Below are positions 52,186 to 60,816 of a DNA stretch of 64,000 nucleotides, piece by piece; within the stretch, counting starts at the first letter, position 1; the number at the start of each line of letters is the position of its first letter. The stretch is taken from positions 1-64,000 of the forward strand of contig CAXTJM010000011.1 in NCBI GenBank assembly GCA_964244585.1, given 5' to 3'. The stretch comes from LMUY01 sp964244585. GTDB lineage: Bacteria > Pseudomonadota > Alphaproteobacteria > Acetobacterales > Acetobacteraceae. A model generated the notes under the pieces. The model did not search any database, had not been told where the DNA came from, and saw only the letters and a program-made list of their open reading frames with translations. A program made the translations under genes and the position numbers.

Positions 52186-52216
52186 TTGCCAATCGCAGGC
52201 CGCCGTCCGATATTTA
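52186..52216 (+). promoter_or_regulatory. Possible promoter upstream of small membrane protein
   Basis: TTGCCA at 52186-52191 and TATTTA at 52211-52216 in a locally AT-rich patch, but the spacing is 19 bases, longer than optimal. It lies 57 bases before the ATG at 52273. Confidence 0.3.
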
Positions 52217-52272
52217 ATGCAGCCCGGCAAGATCAATGGAGGGCGGTGACGCCCGACCGGGACGGGCCGCCG

Positions 52273-52488
52273 ATGCAAGTCATGCGACATGTTCGACGCT
52301 GGACGGATATCGAAGATGATCAGGCGGGTGCAAACCGCCAGACCGCCAGCCTCGCCGCCCTGGCAGTGCTGCTTCTCCTAGTGGTGGCAGGCCTGGGCCT
52401 TGTCCACATCCTCCGATACAAATCGACCATCGAGGATTGCCTGCTGTCGGGCCGGACCAACTGTTCCGAGGCGATCAGCCTGCCTTAG
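52273..52488 (+). CDS. Small single-pass membrane protein
   Basis: 71 residues: a charged N-terminus (RHVRRWTDIEDDQAGANR), one strong transmembrane helix (about 29-50, LAALAVLLLLVVAGLGLVHI) and a short C-terminal tail with two cysteines (EDCLLSGRTNCSE) that would lie in the periplasm. No family recognised. The start is uncertain: an in-frame GTG at 52246 sits only two bases after a GGAGGG, and another ATG lies at 52282. It ends three bases from the DUF1501 gene on the other strand. Confidence 0.6.
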   Translation: MQVMRHVRRWTDIEDDQAGANRQTASLAALAVLLLLVVAGLGLVHILRYKSTIEDCLLSGRTNCSEAISLP

Positions 52489-52491
52489 GCG

Positions 52492-53676
52492 TCAGGCGCG
52501 AAGCAGCCCGCCGGTCGGCGCGGCATCGGCACTGTCCGGGAAGATCGCCGCCAGCGCCGCCGGCGGCAGGCCGAGATGGGTCATGAGCAACCCTTTGGCG
52601 ACCGCGCGGAGGTCCGTCGTAGGCTGCAGGTCCCGGTTATCCAGCAGGTTGCCCGCTGACAGGCCGGGCCAGTTCGCCAGGACGCGGCCGCCGGAGACCC
52701 GTCCGCCGACCACGAACGCCACGGTGCCCGTGCCATGGTCCGTGCCATTCGTCCCGTTCATCCGCGCGGTTCGGCCGAACTCGGTGATCACCAGCACCGC
52801 CGTGCGGGTCCATGCATCACCCAAGCCTTCCTTCAATGCCGCCAGACCCTGGTCCAGTTGACCCAGCGGCCCGCTCAGCCGCCGCATCTGCTCCGCATGG
52901 GTGTCCCAGCCGCCCAGTTCGAGCGCGGCCACGCGCGGGCCGACCGGCGACGCCAGCAGCTTGCCCGCCATCCCTGCCAGGGCCGGGAACGCATAGGGGT
53001 TGCGATGCTGGTCGGTGCCGGCCAACGCCCCACCGGAAAATCCGCGATCCCGCAACCCTTCAGCGATCGCCGGCCCGGTCACGGCATCTGCCTGGTTCAA
53101 CGCGGCGATGCGGGAATACAGGTCGGTGTCCGGCGCGGTGAAGCTCGGCGGCGCCCAGGCCGCTATCGTGGCCGGTCCCTGCATCAGCAGCGGCGTCGTC
53201 ATGCCGACCGCCAGCGCCGCTTCCGGCCCGGGCGGTTTCGGCATCGTCTTGACCGCCCGGTTCAGCCAGCCGCTGGTCATGCGGTGGTCGGCACCGCTTT
53301 CCAGGCAGTCCTGCGCCTCGAAATGGCTGCGGCTGCGGTAATGCCCGGCGACTGCATGGATCGGCAGCAACTCGCCCGCGCGGTACATCGCCGCCATCGC
53401 CGGCATCGCAGGGTGCAGGCCGTAGAACCCGCCGAGATCGGCCATCCCGTCCTCCGCGCCGGGACCCGGGGGGACAAGCGGCCCGCGCAGCGCCTTCAGG
53501 GCAGGGTCGCCGTACGGGACCACGGCCGCCATGCCGTCGAGCGCGCCCCGCATGATGACCACGACGAAGCGCGCATCGGTTGGCGCCGCGGCCAGGGCCA
53601 GGGAGGCCCGCCCCATGGTGAAGGCCGCCCCGAGTCCGAGCAGCGCGGTGCGCCGGGTGATGAAGGAGGGATGCAT
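52492..53676 (-). CDS. DUF1501 family protein (Tat-type signal, sulfatase-like fold)
   Basis: 394 residues. N-terminal ITRRTALLGLGAAFTMGRASLALAA looks like a twin-arginine signal (TRR followed by a hydrophobic stretch). Core motifs RFVVVIMRGALDGMAAVVPYGDP, RSHFEAQDCLESG and VITEFGRTARMNGTNGTDHGTGT match the DUF1501 family, which is distantly related to alkaline phosphatase/sulfatase folds. It shares one base with the DUF1800 gene (TGATG); the two families nearly always occur together. Function unknown, probably exported. Confidence 0.92.
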   Translation of the reverse strand: MHPSFITRRTALLGLGAAFTMGRASLALAAAPTDARFVVVIMRGALDGMAAVVPYGDPALKALRGPLVPPGPGAEDGMADLGGFYGLHPAMPAMAAMYRAGELLPIHAVAGHYRSRSHFEAQDCLESGADHRMTSGWLNRAVKTMPKPPGPEAALAVGMTTPLLMQGPATIAAWAPPSFTAPDTDLYSRIAALNQADAVTGPAIAEGLRDRGFSGGALAGTDQHRNPYAFPALAGMAGKLLASPVGPRVAALELGGWDTHAEQMRRLSGPLGQLDQGLAALKEGLGDAWTRTAVLVITEFGRTARMNGTNGTDHGTGTVAFVVGGRVSGGRVLANWPGLSAGNLLDNRDLQPTTDLRAVAKGLLMTHLGLPPAALAAIFPDSADAAPTGGLLRA

Positions 53677-54965
53677 CAGCGCCTCTGGAACTCGGGTGAC
53701 GTGAACAGGAGGGTGAGGCCATCGCGACGCGAACCGGCCCGCTGGATCGCCGTGCTGGTCGCATCCGTCAGCAACGGGCCGAGGCTGGCCTGCGCCACCT
53801 CCGCCGGGTCGAGCGAGGCGCTGCGGCCGGACAGGCCATAGGCCCAGTCCACCCGGCGCATCATCGCCTCCGGCCCGGCCCAATCGACCGCGCGGTCCGG
53901 CCAGCCGATCGGGAACGGCGCCCCGAACAGCGGCTGCCCCAACCCGCGCATGACGGCCACGGCGTCGGGCCGGCGATCCTCCGGCAGGTCGGCCGCCCGC
54001 ATCGCCGCCAGCACGTAGTCCTGCGGGCTGCGCAGCTTGGCGAGCGGCTGCCAAGCGTCGCCGAGCCCGACCAGCGCGGAGGCCGCCTGTGCCAGGTCGC
54101 CGCCGGTGTCGTGCAGCACCGCCTCGATCCTGCGCGTCGCGGCAGGCGGCGGCGCGTCGGCGACGAAATGCTGCACCAGCTTGGCCGCGAGGTGGCGGTA
54201 GGTCGACGGATGCGTGGCCAGGAAGCCGAGCGCGGCGATGCCGCCCTCCTCGCCGGGCGGGACGCTGCGGCCCAGCACCGTGTGCTCACCGGGCTCGTGG
54301 ACCATGGGCCGGAAGAAGAATCCCGCCGGCTCCTTGTCGCCATTGGCCACGGACCAGCCGGTGATCACCCGGGCGAAGCTGGTCACGTCCGCCTGGGTGT
54401 AGCCGGAGGCCGGGCTGACCGTGTGCAGTTCCAGGCACTCGCGCGCCAGGTTCTCGTTCAGCCCCTTGCCCGTGCGCTGGCCGACCGGGCTGGCCGGGCC
54501 GACCGAACCGGCATTGTCCAGGTAAAGCAGCATGGCCGGGTGCCGCATCACGGCCAGCAGCATGTCGCCGAACCGGCCGGTCACATGGGGGCGGATGGCG
54601 GTGCGGACGAAATCGCCGCCGAACGCCCCGGTCCGGCCGTTGCGCAGGCTGACGGTGAAATGGTTGGCCCAGAACCAGACCAGCCGCTCCCGGAACGGCG
54701 TGGCGGTGGCGATCGCATTGGCAACCAGCGCGTCGGCCTCCCCCTTGAACAGGATCTGGAGCGGACCTGGCGTGCCGGGCTGCGGCTTGTCGGCCCGGGC
54801 CTGGCGGATCGCGGCGAACCCGTCCGCGACCGACGGGCCGGGCGGTCCGGCGTCCGGCCCGGTGAGCTGGCTGCGCAACCAGGCCGCCGGATCGGTCGGG
54901 ACATTCTCCTGCCCGCGGCGGCCGAGGCCGAAGCGGATCATGGCCTGGGCGGCGGTACTGTCCAT
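53676..54965 (-). CDS. DUF1800 family protein
   Basis: 429 residues. The family core FGLGRRG near the N-terminus, ERLVWFWANHFTVS, HPAMLLYLDN, NENLARECLELHTVSPASGYTQADV and VTSFARVITGWS are all present. Typical partner of DUF1501 proteins; the pair has been linked to secretion or surface structures in other phyla, without a defined biochemical role. Start at the ATG 54965; a TTG two codons earlier is possible. Divergent from fusA across 179 bases. Confidence 0.92.
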   Translation of the reverse strand: MDSTAAQAMIRFGLGRRGQENVPTDPAAWLRSQLTGPDAGPPGPSVADGFAAIRQARADKPQPGTPGPLQILFKGEADALVANAIATATPFRERLVWFWANHFTVSLRNGRTGAFGGDFVRTAIRPHVTGRFGDMLLAVMRHPAMLLYLDNAGSVGPASPVGQRTGKGLNENLARECLELHTVSPASGYTQADVTSFARVITGWSVANGDKEPAGFFFRPMVHEPGEHTVLGRSVPPGEEGGIAALGFLATHPSTYRHLAAKLVQHFVADAPPPAATRRIEAVLHDTGGDLAQAASALVGLGDAWQPLAKLRSPQDYVLAAMRAADLPEDRRPDAVAVMRGLGQPLFGAPFPIGWPDRAVDWAGPEAMMRRVDWAYGLSGRSASLDPAEVAQASLGPLLTDATSTAIQRAGSRRDGLTLLFTSPEFQRR

Positions 54966-55068
54966 TCGCAAACTCTACCCAGAGGGTCGTAACACTGGTG
55001 TAACCAAGGGTAAGGCATCCCTCTCTTGCAAAACCAGGGCGTCTGGCGCATCTGCACGCATCATTGAC

Positions 55069-55114
55069 CCGGCCATGGCCGGAGCGTGGCAGGCTGCCCG
55101 GACACAGGGTCCGG
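55069..55114 (+). promoter_or_regulatory. fusA leader: 14-bp palindrome and 6-bp hairpin
   Basis: CCGGCCATGGCCGG at 55069-55082 is a perfect 14-bp palindrome. CCGGAC (55098-55103) pairs with GTCCGG (55109-55114) around ACAGG, ending 31 bases before the fusA start. They lie in the 179-base divergent region shared with the DUF1800 gene. Function unknown; operator or 5'-leader structure. Confidence 0.35.
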
Positions 55115-55144
55115 TGCTGCCCGACACTGCATGGAGGTTACCCG

Positions 55145-57229
55145 GTGGCTACTTCGCTCGATCTCATCCGCAATATCGGCATCACCGCGCATATCGATGC
55201 CGGCAAGACCACCACGACCGAGCGCATCCTGTACTATACCGGCGTGTCGCATCGCATCGGCGAGGTGCATGACGGCAACACCACCACCGACTACATGGAG
55301 CAGGAGCGAGAGCGCGGCATCACCATCACCTCCGCTGCCGTGACGTGCGAGTGGAAGGACCACCGCATCAACATCATCGACACGCCCGGCCACATCGACT
55401 TCAACATCGAGGTCAACCGCTCGCTACGCGTGCTGGACGGCGCCGTGTTCATCATCGAGGGCGTGGCCGGCGTGCAGCCGCAATCCGAGACGAACTGGCG
55501 CCTGGCCGACCGCTACAACGTGCCGCGTATCATCTTCATCAACAAGCTGGACCGCACCGGGGCCGATTTCTACCGCGCCTTCGACACGCTGAAGGAGAAG
55601 CTGGACATCGTGGCGCTGCCGCTGCAGTTGCCGATCGGGGTCGAGGACCAGTTCATCGGCGTGGTCGACCTGGTCGAGATGAAGGCCGTGATCTGGGAAG
55701 GCGGCGAGTTGGGCGCCAAGTTCCATGACGAGGAAATTCCGGCCGACCTGCTGGAGAAGGCCAAGGAATACCGCCAGACCCTGCTCGACACCGCGTTGTC
55801 GGTCGACGATGCCGGCATGGAAGAATATTTCGAGAAGGGTGACGTCGACTCGGCCACGCTGAAGCGCGCCATCAAGACGGGCGCGATCTCCGGCGCATTC
55901 CGCCCGGTGCTGTGCGGCACCGCGTTCAAGAACAAGGGCGTGCAGCCGTTGCTGGACGCCGTGCTGGACTACCTGCCCTCCCCGATCGACGTGCCCGGCA
56001 TCTCCGTCGCCGCCGAGGAGGGCGAGGAGGACGGTGAGCATAGCGACCGCCGCCGCATCAAGGCAGACCCGAACGCTCCGTTCGCCGGGCTGGCGTTCAA
56101 GATCATCAACGACAAATACGGCACGCTCACCTTCGTTCGCGTCTATGCCGGCACGCTGAAGATCGGCGACACGGTGATGAACACCACCAAGGAAGGCAAG
56201 GAACGCGTCGGCCGCATGTTCCAGATGCACGCCGACAAGCGGGCCGAGATCAAGGAAGTCTCCGCCGGTGACATCGCGGCCTTCGTCGGGCTGAAGGATA
56301 CCGGCACAGGCGACACGCTGGCCGCCGCCAGCGACCCGGTGGTGCTGGAGCGCATGGCGTTCCCGGTCCCCGTGATCGACATCTCGGTCGAGCCGAAGAC
56401 CAAGGACAGCGTGGAGAAGATGACGATTGGCTTGCAGAAGCTGGCCGGGGAAGATCCGAGCCTGCGGCTGAAGACCGACCAGGAGAGCGGGCAGACCATC
56501 CTGTCCGGCATGGGCGAACTGCATCTCGAGATCATCATCGACCGGTTGCGCCGTGAATACGGCGTGGAGGCTAATATCGGTGCGCCGCAAGTGGCCTATC
56601 GCGAGACGATCGCCAAGTCCCATACCGAGACCTACACCCACAAGAAGCAGAGCGGCGGCTCGGGCCAATATGCCGAAGTCAAGGTGATGTTCGAGCCGCT
56701 GGAACGCAACAAGGGCGTCGTGTTCGAGAACAAGACGGTCGGCGGCTCTGTGCCCAAGGAATACGTGCCGGCGGTGGAAAAGGGCATCCGCGTGCAAGCC
56801 GACACCGGCGTGCTTGCCGGTTTCCCGACGGTGGACTTCAAGTACACGCTGGTGGACGGCAAGTACCACGACGTCGACTCATCCGCTTTGGCGTTCGAGA
56901 TCGCGGCCAAGGCGTGCTTCCGCGAGGGCATGAAGAAGGCCACCCCGATCATCCTGGAGCCGATCATGGACGTGGAGGTGACCACGCCGCAGGACCATGT
57001 CGGCGACGTGGTGGGCGACCTCAACCGCCGCCGCGGCCAGATCCAGAGCCAGGAATCCTCGGGCTCGACCGTCACGGTGCGGGCCGGCGTGCCGCTGAAG
57101 GAGATGTTCGGCTACATCTCCGACCTGCGCTCCATGACGAAGGGCCGGGCGTCCTTCACCATGCAGTTCCACCATTACGACCCCGTGCCGCGCAACATCG
57201 CCGACGAGATCATGGCGAAGTCGGCCTAG
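55145..57229 (+). CDS. fusA: Elongation factor G (lone copy, outside the str operon)
   Basis: Translocation GTPase. 694 residues from a GTG at 55145 with a strong GGAGG seven bases upstream. G1 AHIDAGKTTTTER (15-27), switch I ending ERERGITI, G3 DTPGHIDF (usually DTPGHVDF), G4 NKLDRTGAD, then domains II-V with the usual HGxxHDVDSS-type region (DGKYHDVDSSALAF) and C-terminal PLxEMFGYISDLRS. No rpsL, rpsG or tuf gene is next to it, unlike the classical location. It is either the sole fusA in a rearranged genome or a second EF-G paralogue. A long palindrome follows its stop. Confidence 0.93.
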   Translation: MATSLDLIRNIGITAHIDAGKTTTTERILYYTGVSHRIGEVHDGNTTTDYMEQERERGITITSAAVTCEWKDHRINIIDTPGHIDFNIEVNRSLRVLDGAVFIIEGVAGVQPQSETNWRLADRYNVPRIIFINKLDRTGADFYRAFDTLKEKLDIVALPLQLPIGVEDQFIGVVDLVEMKAVIWEGGELGAKFHDEEIPADLLEKAKEYRQTLLDTALSVDDAGMEEYFEKGDVDSATLKRAIKTGAISGAFRPVLCGTAFKNKGVQPLLDAVLDYLPSPIDVPGISVAAEEGEEDGEHSDRRRIKADPNAPFAGLAFKIINDKYGTLTFVRVYAGTLKIGDTVMNTTKEGKERVGRMFQMHADKRAEIKEVSAGDIAAFVGLKDTGTGDTLAAASDPVVLERMAFPVPVIDISVEPKTKDSVEKMTIGLQKLAGEDPSLRLKTDQESGQTILSGMGELHLEIIIDRLRREYGVEANIGAPQVAYRETIAKSHTETYTHKKQSGGSGQYAEVKVMFEPLERNKGVVFENKTVGGSVPKEYVPAVEKGIRVQADTGVLAGFPTVDFKYTLVDGKYHDVDSSALAFEIAAKACFREGMKKATPIILEPIMDVEVTTPQDHVGDVVGDLNRRRGQIQSQESSGSTVTVRAGVPLKEMFGYISDLRSMTKGRASFTMQFHHYDPVPRNIADEIMAKSA

Positions 57230-57239
57230 GAAGGCGCCT

Positions 57240-57277
57240 GGCTATGACCCGCTTGCGGTGGCAGGCGGGTCATAGCC
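57240..57277. terminator. 17-bp perfect hairpin after fusA (bidirectional terminator candidate)
   Basis: GGCTATGACCCGC (57240-57252) and GCGGGTCATAGCC (57265-57277) are exact inverse copies over 13 bases, and the inner TTGC/GCAG adds four more pairs (one G-U) around a GGTG tetraloop. It sits 10 bases after the fusA stop and 25 bases before the WbqC-like stop on the other strand. No U-tract. Confidence 0.7.
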
Positions 57278-57302
57278 GCGACTGGAACCCTGTAGGATGG
57301 CC

Positions 57303-58016
57303 CTAGCGGACCAGCCGCATCGTGGTTCGTAACCCTGCCAGGACCTGCTCAGGCGGAACCCACATCAGCACATCCAGCACCGACAGGCCCGGCTCATAGG
57401 GTAGGTCGCGCGGTTGGTATTCGAAGGGGGCCGTCTCGGCGAAGCGCAGTTCGATGCCTCGTTCCGTGAAGGCCGCCGGGTCGAACAGCGCCCGGCCGCC
57501 CACCGGGTTGACGTAACTGTCTGCTCCCAGCGCGGAGCATATCTCCAGCGCCCACTCCCCGGCGCCCAGATGTTCCGGGAGACGAAGGTCCATGCGGGAC
57601 AACACCGCCATGTCGAATGGCAGGTTCAGGTAGCGGCAGACTGCCCGCAGCCCACGGAGGTTGAGCTCGACCAGCGATGCATCCCTGCTGTCGAAGGCCT
57701 TTTCGACCAGCCGCACGACCGCCGCGTAGTAGGGGGCGCGGCGGCTATAATGGCTGAGCCGACCCAGCACCCGCGCCCGCGTGGCGGCGACATCCGCCAG
57801 AAGGACGTCCTTGGTCCGGATGGACATGGAGCCGTTCGCGACGGGTAGCGAGACGTACTGCCAGCCGCCGCCGGGCTGCAGCACGCGGTTGCGCGTCATC
57901 CAACTCTGCTTCGTGTACTGGCTGGTGTCGAACACGATCCAGCGGTCCACGGCGGCGATCAGGCTGAAGTGAGCCAGATAGGGAAAGAAATAAGGCTGCA
58001 TGAGGCCCAGCCGCAT
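57303..58016 (-). CDS. WbqC-like family protein
   Basis: 237 residues. Signature N-terminus LGLMQPYFFPYLAHFSLI, then VFDTSQYTKQSW and RNRVLQPGG, as in WbqC-like proteins of O-antigen and surface-glycan loci. The enzymatic role of the family is not settled to my knowledge; it is usually found with aminosugar genes. Last gene of the six-gene operon, starting three bases after the stop of the lysine-less DegT gene. Cytoplasmic, no signal. Confidence 0.88.
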   Translation of the reverse strand: MRLGLMQPYFFPYLAHFSLIAAVDRWIVFDTSQYTKQSWMTRNRVLQPGGGWQYVSLPVANGSMSIRTKDVLLADVAATRARVLGRLSHYSRRAPYYAAVVRLVEKAFDSRDASLVELNLRGLRAVCRYLNLPFDMAVLSRMDLRLPEHLGAGEWALEICSALGADSYVNPVGGRALFDPAAFTERGIELRFAETAPFEYQPRDLPYEPGLSVLDVLMWVPPEQVLAGLRTTMRLVR

Positions 58017-58019
58017 CGG

Positions 58020-59051
58020 TCAGCCCCCCGGTCGCGCCGTCTGGATCGCCCGGCACAGACGCTTGACCGCATCGACCGACAGCCGGTTGCCCATCGGCAT
58101 CGCCCAGGCGCGGGTGGCAAAACGGTCCACGTCGGGCAGGCCGGGCGGGGAGAGCGCGGCAACCGGCGCTGCGCCGTGGCGGTGCAGCAGCATGGGGATC
58201 GCATCGCTGCCCGGCTCCACCAGGCAAATCGTCGTCTGATGGTTGGAGGCGGTCACGCCCGGCGGGGCCAGAACCTGGCATCCGGGCGTCCCGGCCAGGC
58301 CGTCGCGATAGGCCTGGTGCAATGCGATGGCGTGGGCCAGGTTGGCTTGGTAATTGTCCAGTCCGAGCGCGGCGAAGGCGGCCTGCGCCTCCGACATGCG
58401 GCCATTGGCGGTGCGCACGACGGCAACCGGCGGCCCGGCGCCGTAGCTGCTACGGATGTTGCGCAGGCGGCTGGCCAGCGAGGCATCGTCGGTCACCACG
58501 CAAGCGCCGTTCGCGCCGTGGACGATCCCGACATCGTCGAACGCGAACAGCTCCATTTGCCCACGGCCAGGACCTTCGCGTAGGCAACCGAAGCCTTCGC
58601 TGGACTCCAGCAGCAACGGAACGCCGAAGCGGTCGGCCACGGCAGCAAGCCCGACGATGTCGCAGGCGCCTCCCCAGCGGTTGGAGGCGAGGATGGCCGC
58701 GGTCCGCGGCGTCATGGACGCTGCCGCAGCCGCGGGAGTCATGTGGCCGGTCTGCGGATCGACGTCGCAGAAGACAGGCTGCAGTCCGGTGAATTGCAGC
58801 GCCGGCACGCAACGCGGGTGCGCCAGGCCGGACAGCACCACCTCGCCCTGCAGGCCCAGGCCCTCCAGCATCATGATCAGGCCGATGCCCGCATTGGCGG
58901 TGACGAGGATCTCGCCCGCATCCAGCAACCCCGCCAGACGGCGCTCCAATGATTGCGCGGCAGGGCCGTGGTTCGTGTACCAACGCCGCGCGAAGATGTC
59001 GCGCAGCGCGGTCTCCGTCTGCTGCCACGCAGCGGCATTTGCCGCGCTCAC
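58020..59051 (-). CDS. DegT/DnrJ/EryC1-fold protein lacking the PLP lysine
   Basis: 343 residues with the fold of sugar aminotransferases (RWYTNHGPAAQSLERRLAGLL, LVTANAGIGLIMMLEGL, ASNRWGGACDIVGL). The stretch that carries the Schiff-base lysine in its neighbours (SMHASKLLNG, SLHATKVFGV) reads AFDDVGIVHG here, so glycine G175 replaces Lys. The PLP-ring aspartate position is glutamate (E149). It should not form an internal aldimine and is unlikely to be an aminotransferase on its own. It overlaps the intact DegT gene upstream by four bases. A partner subunit, a sugar-binding protein or a different chemistry are the options. Confidence 0.85.
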   Translation of the reverse strand: MSAANAAAWQQTETALRDIFARRWYTNHGPAAQSLERRLAGLLDAGEILVTANAGIGLIMMLEGLGLQGEVVLSGLAHPRCVPALQFTGLQPVFCDVDPQTGHMTPAAAAASMTPRTAAILASNRWGGACDIVGLAAVADRFGVPLLLESSEGFGCLREGPGRGQMELFAFDDVGIVHGANGACVVTDDASLASRLRNIRSSYGAGPPVAVVRTANGRMSEAQAAFAALGLDNYQANLAHAIALHQAYRDGLAGTPGCQVLAPPGVTASNHQTTICLVEPGSDAIPMLLHRHGAAPVAALSPPGLPDVDRFATRAWAMPMGNRLSVDAVKRLCRAIQTARPGG

Positions 59052-60112
59052 GCCGCCATCTCCGCGAGCATCGTGCAGATGGCATCGACATCGACCGCCG
59101 AGACATGGGCGCCACAGGGCAGCAGCATGAAGCGCTGCGACAACACGTCCGTCAGCGGGAGTGTGGCCGGCACGTGCGGATAGGCCATCGGCTTGGCATG
59201 CAGCGGCGGGTGGTAGTAGGCACGCGCCAACACGTTGCGGTCCTTCAGGACCTCCAACGTCTCCGCCCGGGAAAGCGGCCAGGCCTCTGTCAACTCCACC
59301 ACGATGGTCTTGAAGCTGTTCAGGCGGGACTCGTCGAAGCGCAACACACGCAACCCGGGCAGGTGTCCCAGGCGCCGGAGATATCGACGGTAGCAGTCGC
59401 GGTTTCGGGCCACCTGGGCGTCGAGCTCATCCAGTCCGGCCAAGGCGAGGGCGGCGTGGACCGGCGGCAGCGTCATGTCGAGCCCGCCATCGCGGTCCGC
59501 GCGAAGGGCCGCGGCCACATCAGCGTGCTCCGTGGTCACGTAGCCGCCCTCGAACCCGTTCAACAGCTTGCTCGCATGCATGGAGAACACTTCGGCATCG
59601 CCGAAGCGGCCGACCCGTCCCGATGCGGAATCCTCGAACGAGCTTTCGACCGAATCGAACAGCAGCGGCAATCCATGGTGCTTCGCCAGTTCGACCAGGC
59701 CCGGCACATCCGCACACCCGACGATCGGATGCACGCTGAGCAGCAATGCGGTTTGTGGCCCGATGCACGCGGCCATTTCAGCCGCGCCGGATGCCAACGT
59801 GCGGGGGTCCACCTCGCAGAAACGCGGCAGCAACCCGGTCCAGGCCACCGCATCCGCCAGGCGGCGGTACGTCAGCGAGGGGATCACGACCTCGGATCTA
59901 GCCGGCCGCGCCAGCAGCCGTATGCTGAAGACCAGCGACCAGAACCCGTTGCAGAACGACACGCAATGCCGTGCCTCGTGAAAGGCCGCGAGCCGCTCCT
60001 CCAGCAATGCCACCGTGCCGGGCATGGCGGCGTAGCGCAGGAAACGCTCGACGTCCGGCTGCACCAGGTTGGAGGTGGATTTTGGCTCCGCGAACGCCCA
60101 AGCGGCGTTCAT
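59048..60112 (-). CDS. DegT/DnrJ/EryC1-type PLP aminotransferase
   Basis: 354 residues. PLP lysine K182 in FSMHASKLLNGFEGG and ring-stacking/ring-nitrogen residue D153 in LLFDSVESSFED are present, so it is probably catalytic. N-terminal LVQPDVERFLRYAAMPGTVALLEERLA is typical of nucleotide-sugar aminotransferases. Overlaps the methyltransferase start by four bases upstream and the lysine-less paralogue by four bases downstream. The substrate is presumably a keto-sugar nucleotide. Confidence 0.9.
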   Translation of the reverse strand: MNAAWAFAEPKSTSNLVQPDVERFLRYAAMPGTVALLEERLAAFHEARHCVSFCNGFWSLVFSIRLLARPARSEVVIPSLTYRRLADAVAWTGLLPRFCEVDPRTLASGAAEMAACIGPQTALLLSVHPIVGCADVPGLVELAKHHGLPLLFDSVESSFEDSASGRVGRFGDAEVFSMHASKLLNGFEGGYVTTEHADVAAALRADRDGGLDMTLPPVHAALALAGLDELDAQVARNRDCYRRYLRRLGHLPGLRVLRFDESRLNSFKTIVVELTEAWPLSRAETLEVLKDRNVLARAYYHPPLHAKPMAYPHVPATLPLTDVLSQRFMLLPCGAHVSAVDVDAICTMLAEMAA

Positions 60113-60816
60113 GACCGGCGAGCCCGCGTGAGCAGCACGTCGAACCGGTAATGCGCGGAGAAGAAATCGCCCGGCATGGTGGTGACCTCCGCCACCCAGC
60201 CGGATTCCTCCGCCATGCGGCGCAGTTCGGCCGGGCTGCGCCAGACACCGATTGTCGAACGCGGATCCGCCATCTCCGCGGCCGAGGGCAGGCCGGACCG
60301 GTAGAACGCCGCCACCCGCTCACCGTCCGGCAGGTTGCCCAGGAAGACGCGATCCAGATGGGGAAAGCGTTGCGCCAGGGCACGCAGCATCACCATCGCG
60401 TCTGCGTCGGACAGGTAGGCGAAGCTGCCGTAGCAAAGCGCCTTGGTGAAGCGCTGCGTCTCCGCCAGTTCGGAGGTGAAGCGCGCCGCATCGGCTTGCA
60501 GGAAGCCGTAGCCGGGCCGGGAGAAGGCGCGTTGGGCCACCGAGATCAAATAGGGGGAGAGATCGACGCCGAGGAAGGCGCCGACCTGGTCGAAGACCAG
60601 CTCCGACAGGGCACCGTTGCCGCAGCACAGGTCCAGCAGCGTATCGGCCCGGCTCAGTTGCAGCCGGGCTACGATGGCCTGCGCGATCGCCTCTATCTGC
60701 GAAGCAGGGATCGGCTTTCCGCCGACGGTGCGGCGAACCTGGCCCCACCAATCGTCCGGAGCGACGCTGCGGGCGTGCCGATCGTAATCCAGCCGCTCGT
60801 ACTGCGCGCCGTTCAT
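60109..60816 (-). CDS. SAM-dependent methyltransferase
   Basis: 235 residues from the ATG at 60816, which overlaps the stop of the upstream DegT gene (ATGA). Class I fold with SAM motif I LLDLCCGNGALSELV, acidic GVDLSPYLI and FLQADAARF; a C-terminal RMAEESGWVAEVTTMPG segment is typical of small-molecule methyltransferases. Its place between two aminotransferases suggests N- or O-methylation of an aminosugar. The substrate is inferred from context only. Confidence 0.86.
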   Translation of the reverse strand: MNGAQYERLDYDRHARSVAPDDWWGQVRRTVGGKPIPASQIEAIAQAIVARLQLSRADTLLDLCCGNGALSELVFDQVGAFLGVDLSPYLISVAQRAFSRPGYGFLQADAARFTSELAETQRFTKALCYGSFAYLSDADAMVMLRALAQRFPHLDRVFLGNLPDGERVAAFYRSGLPSAAEMADPRSTIGVWRSPAELRRMAEESGWVAEVTTMPGDFFSAHYRFDVLLTRARRS

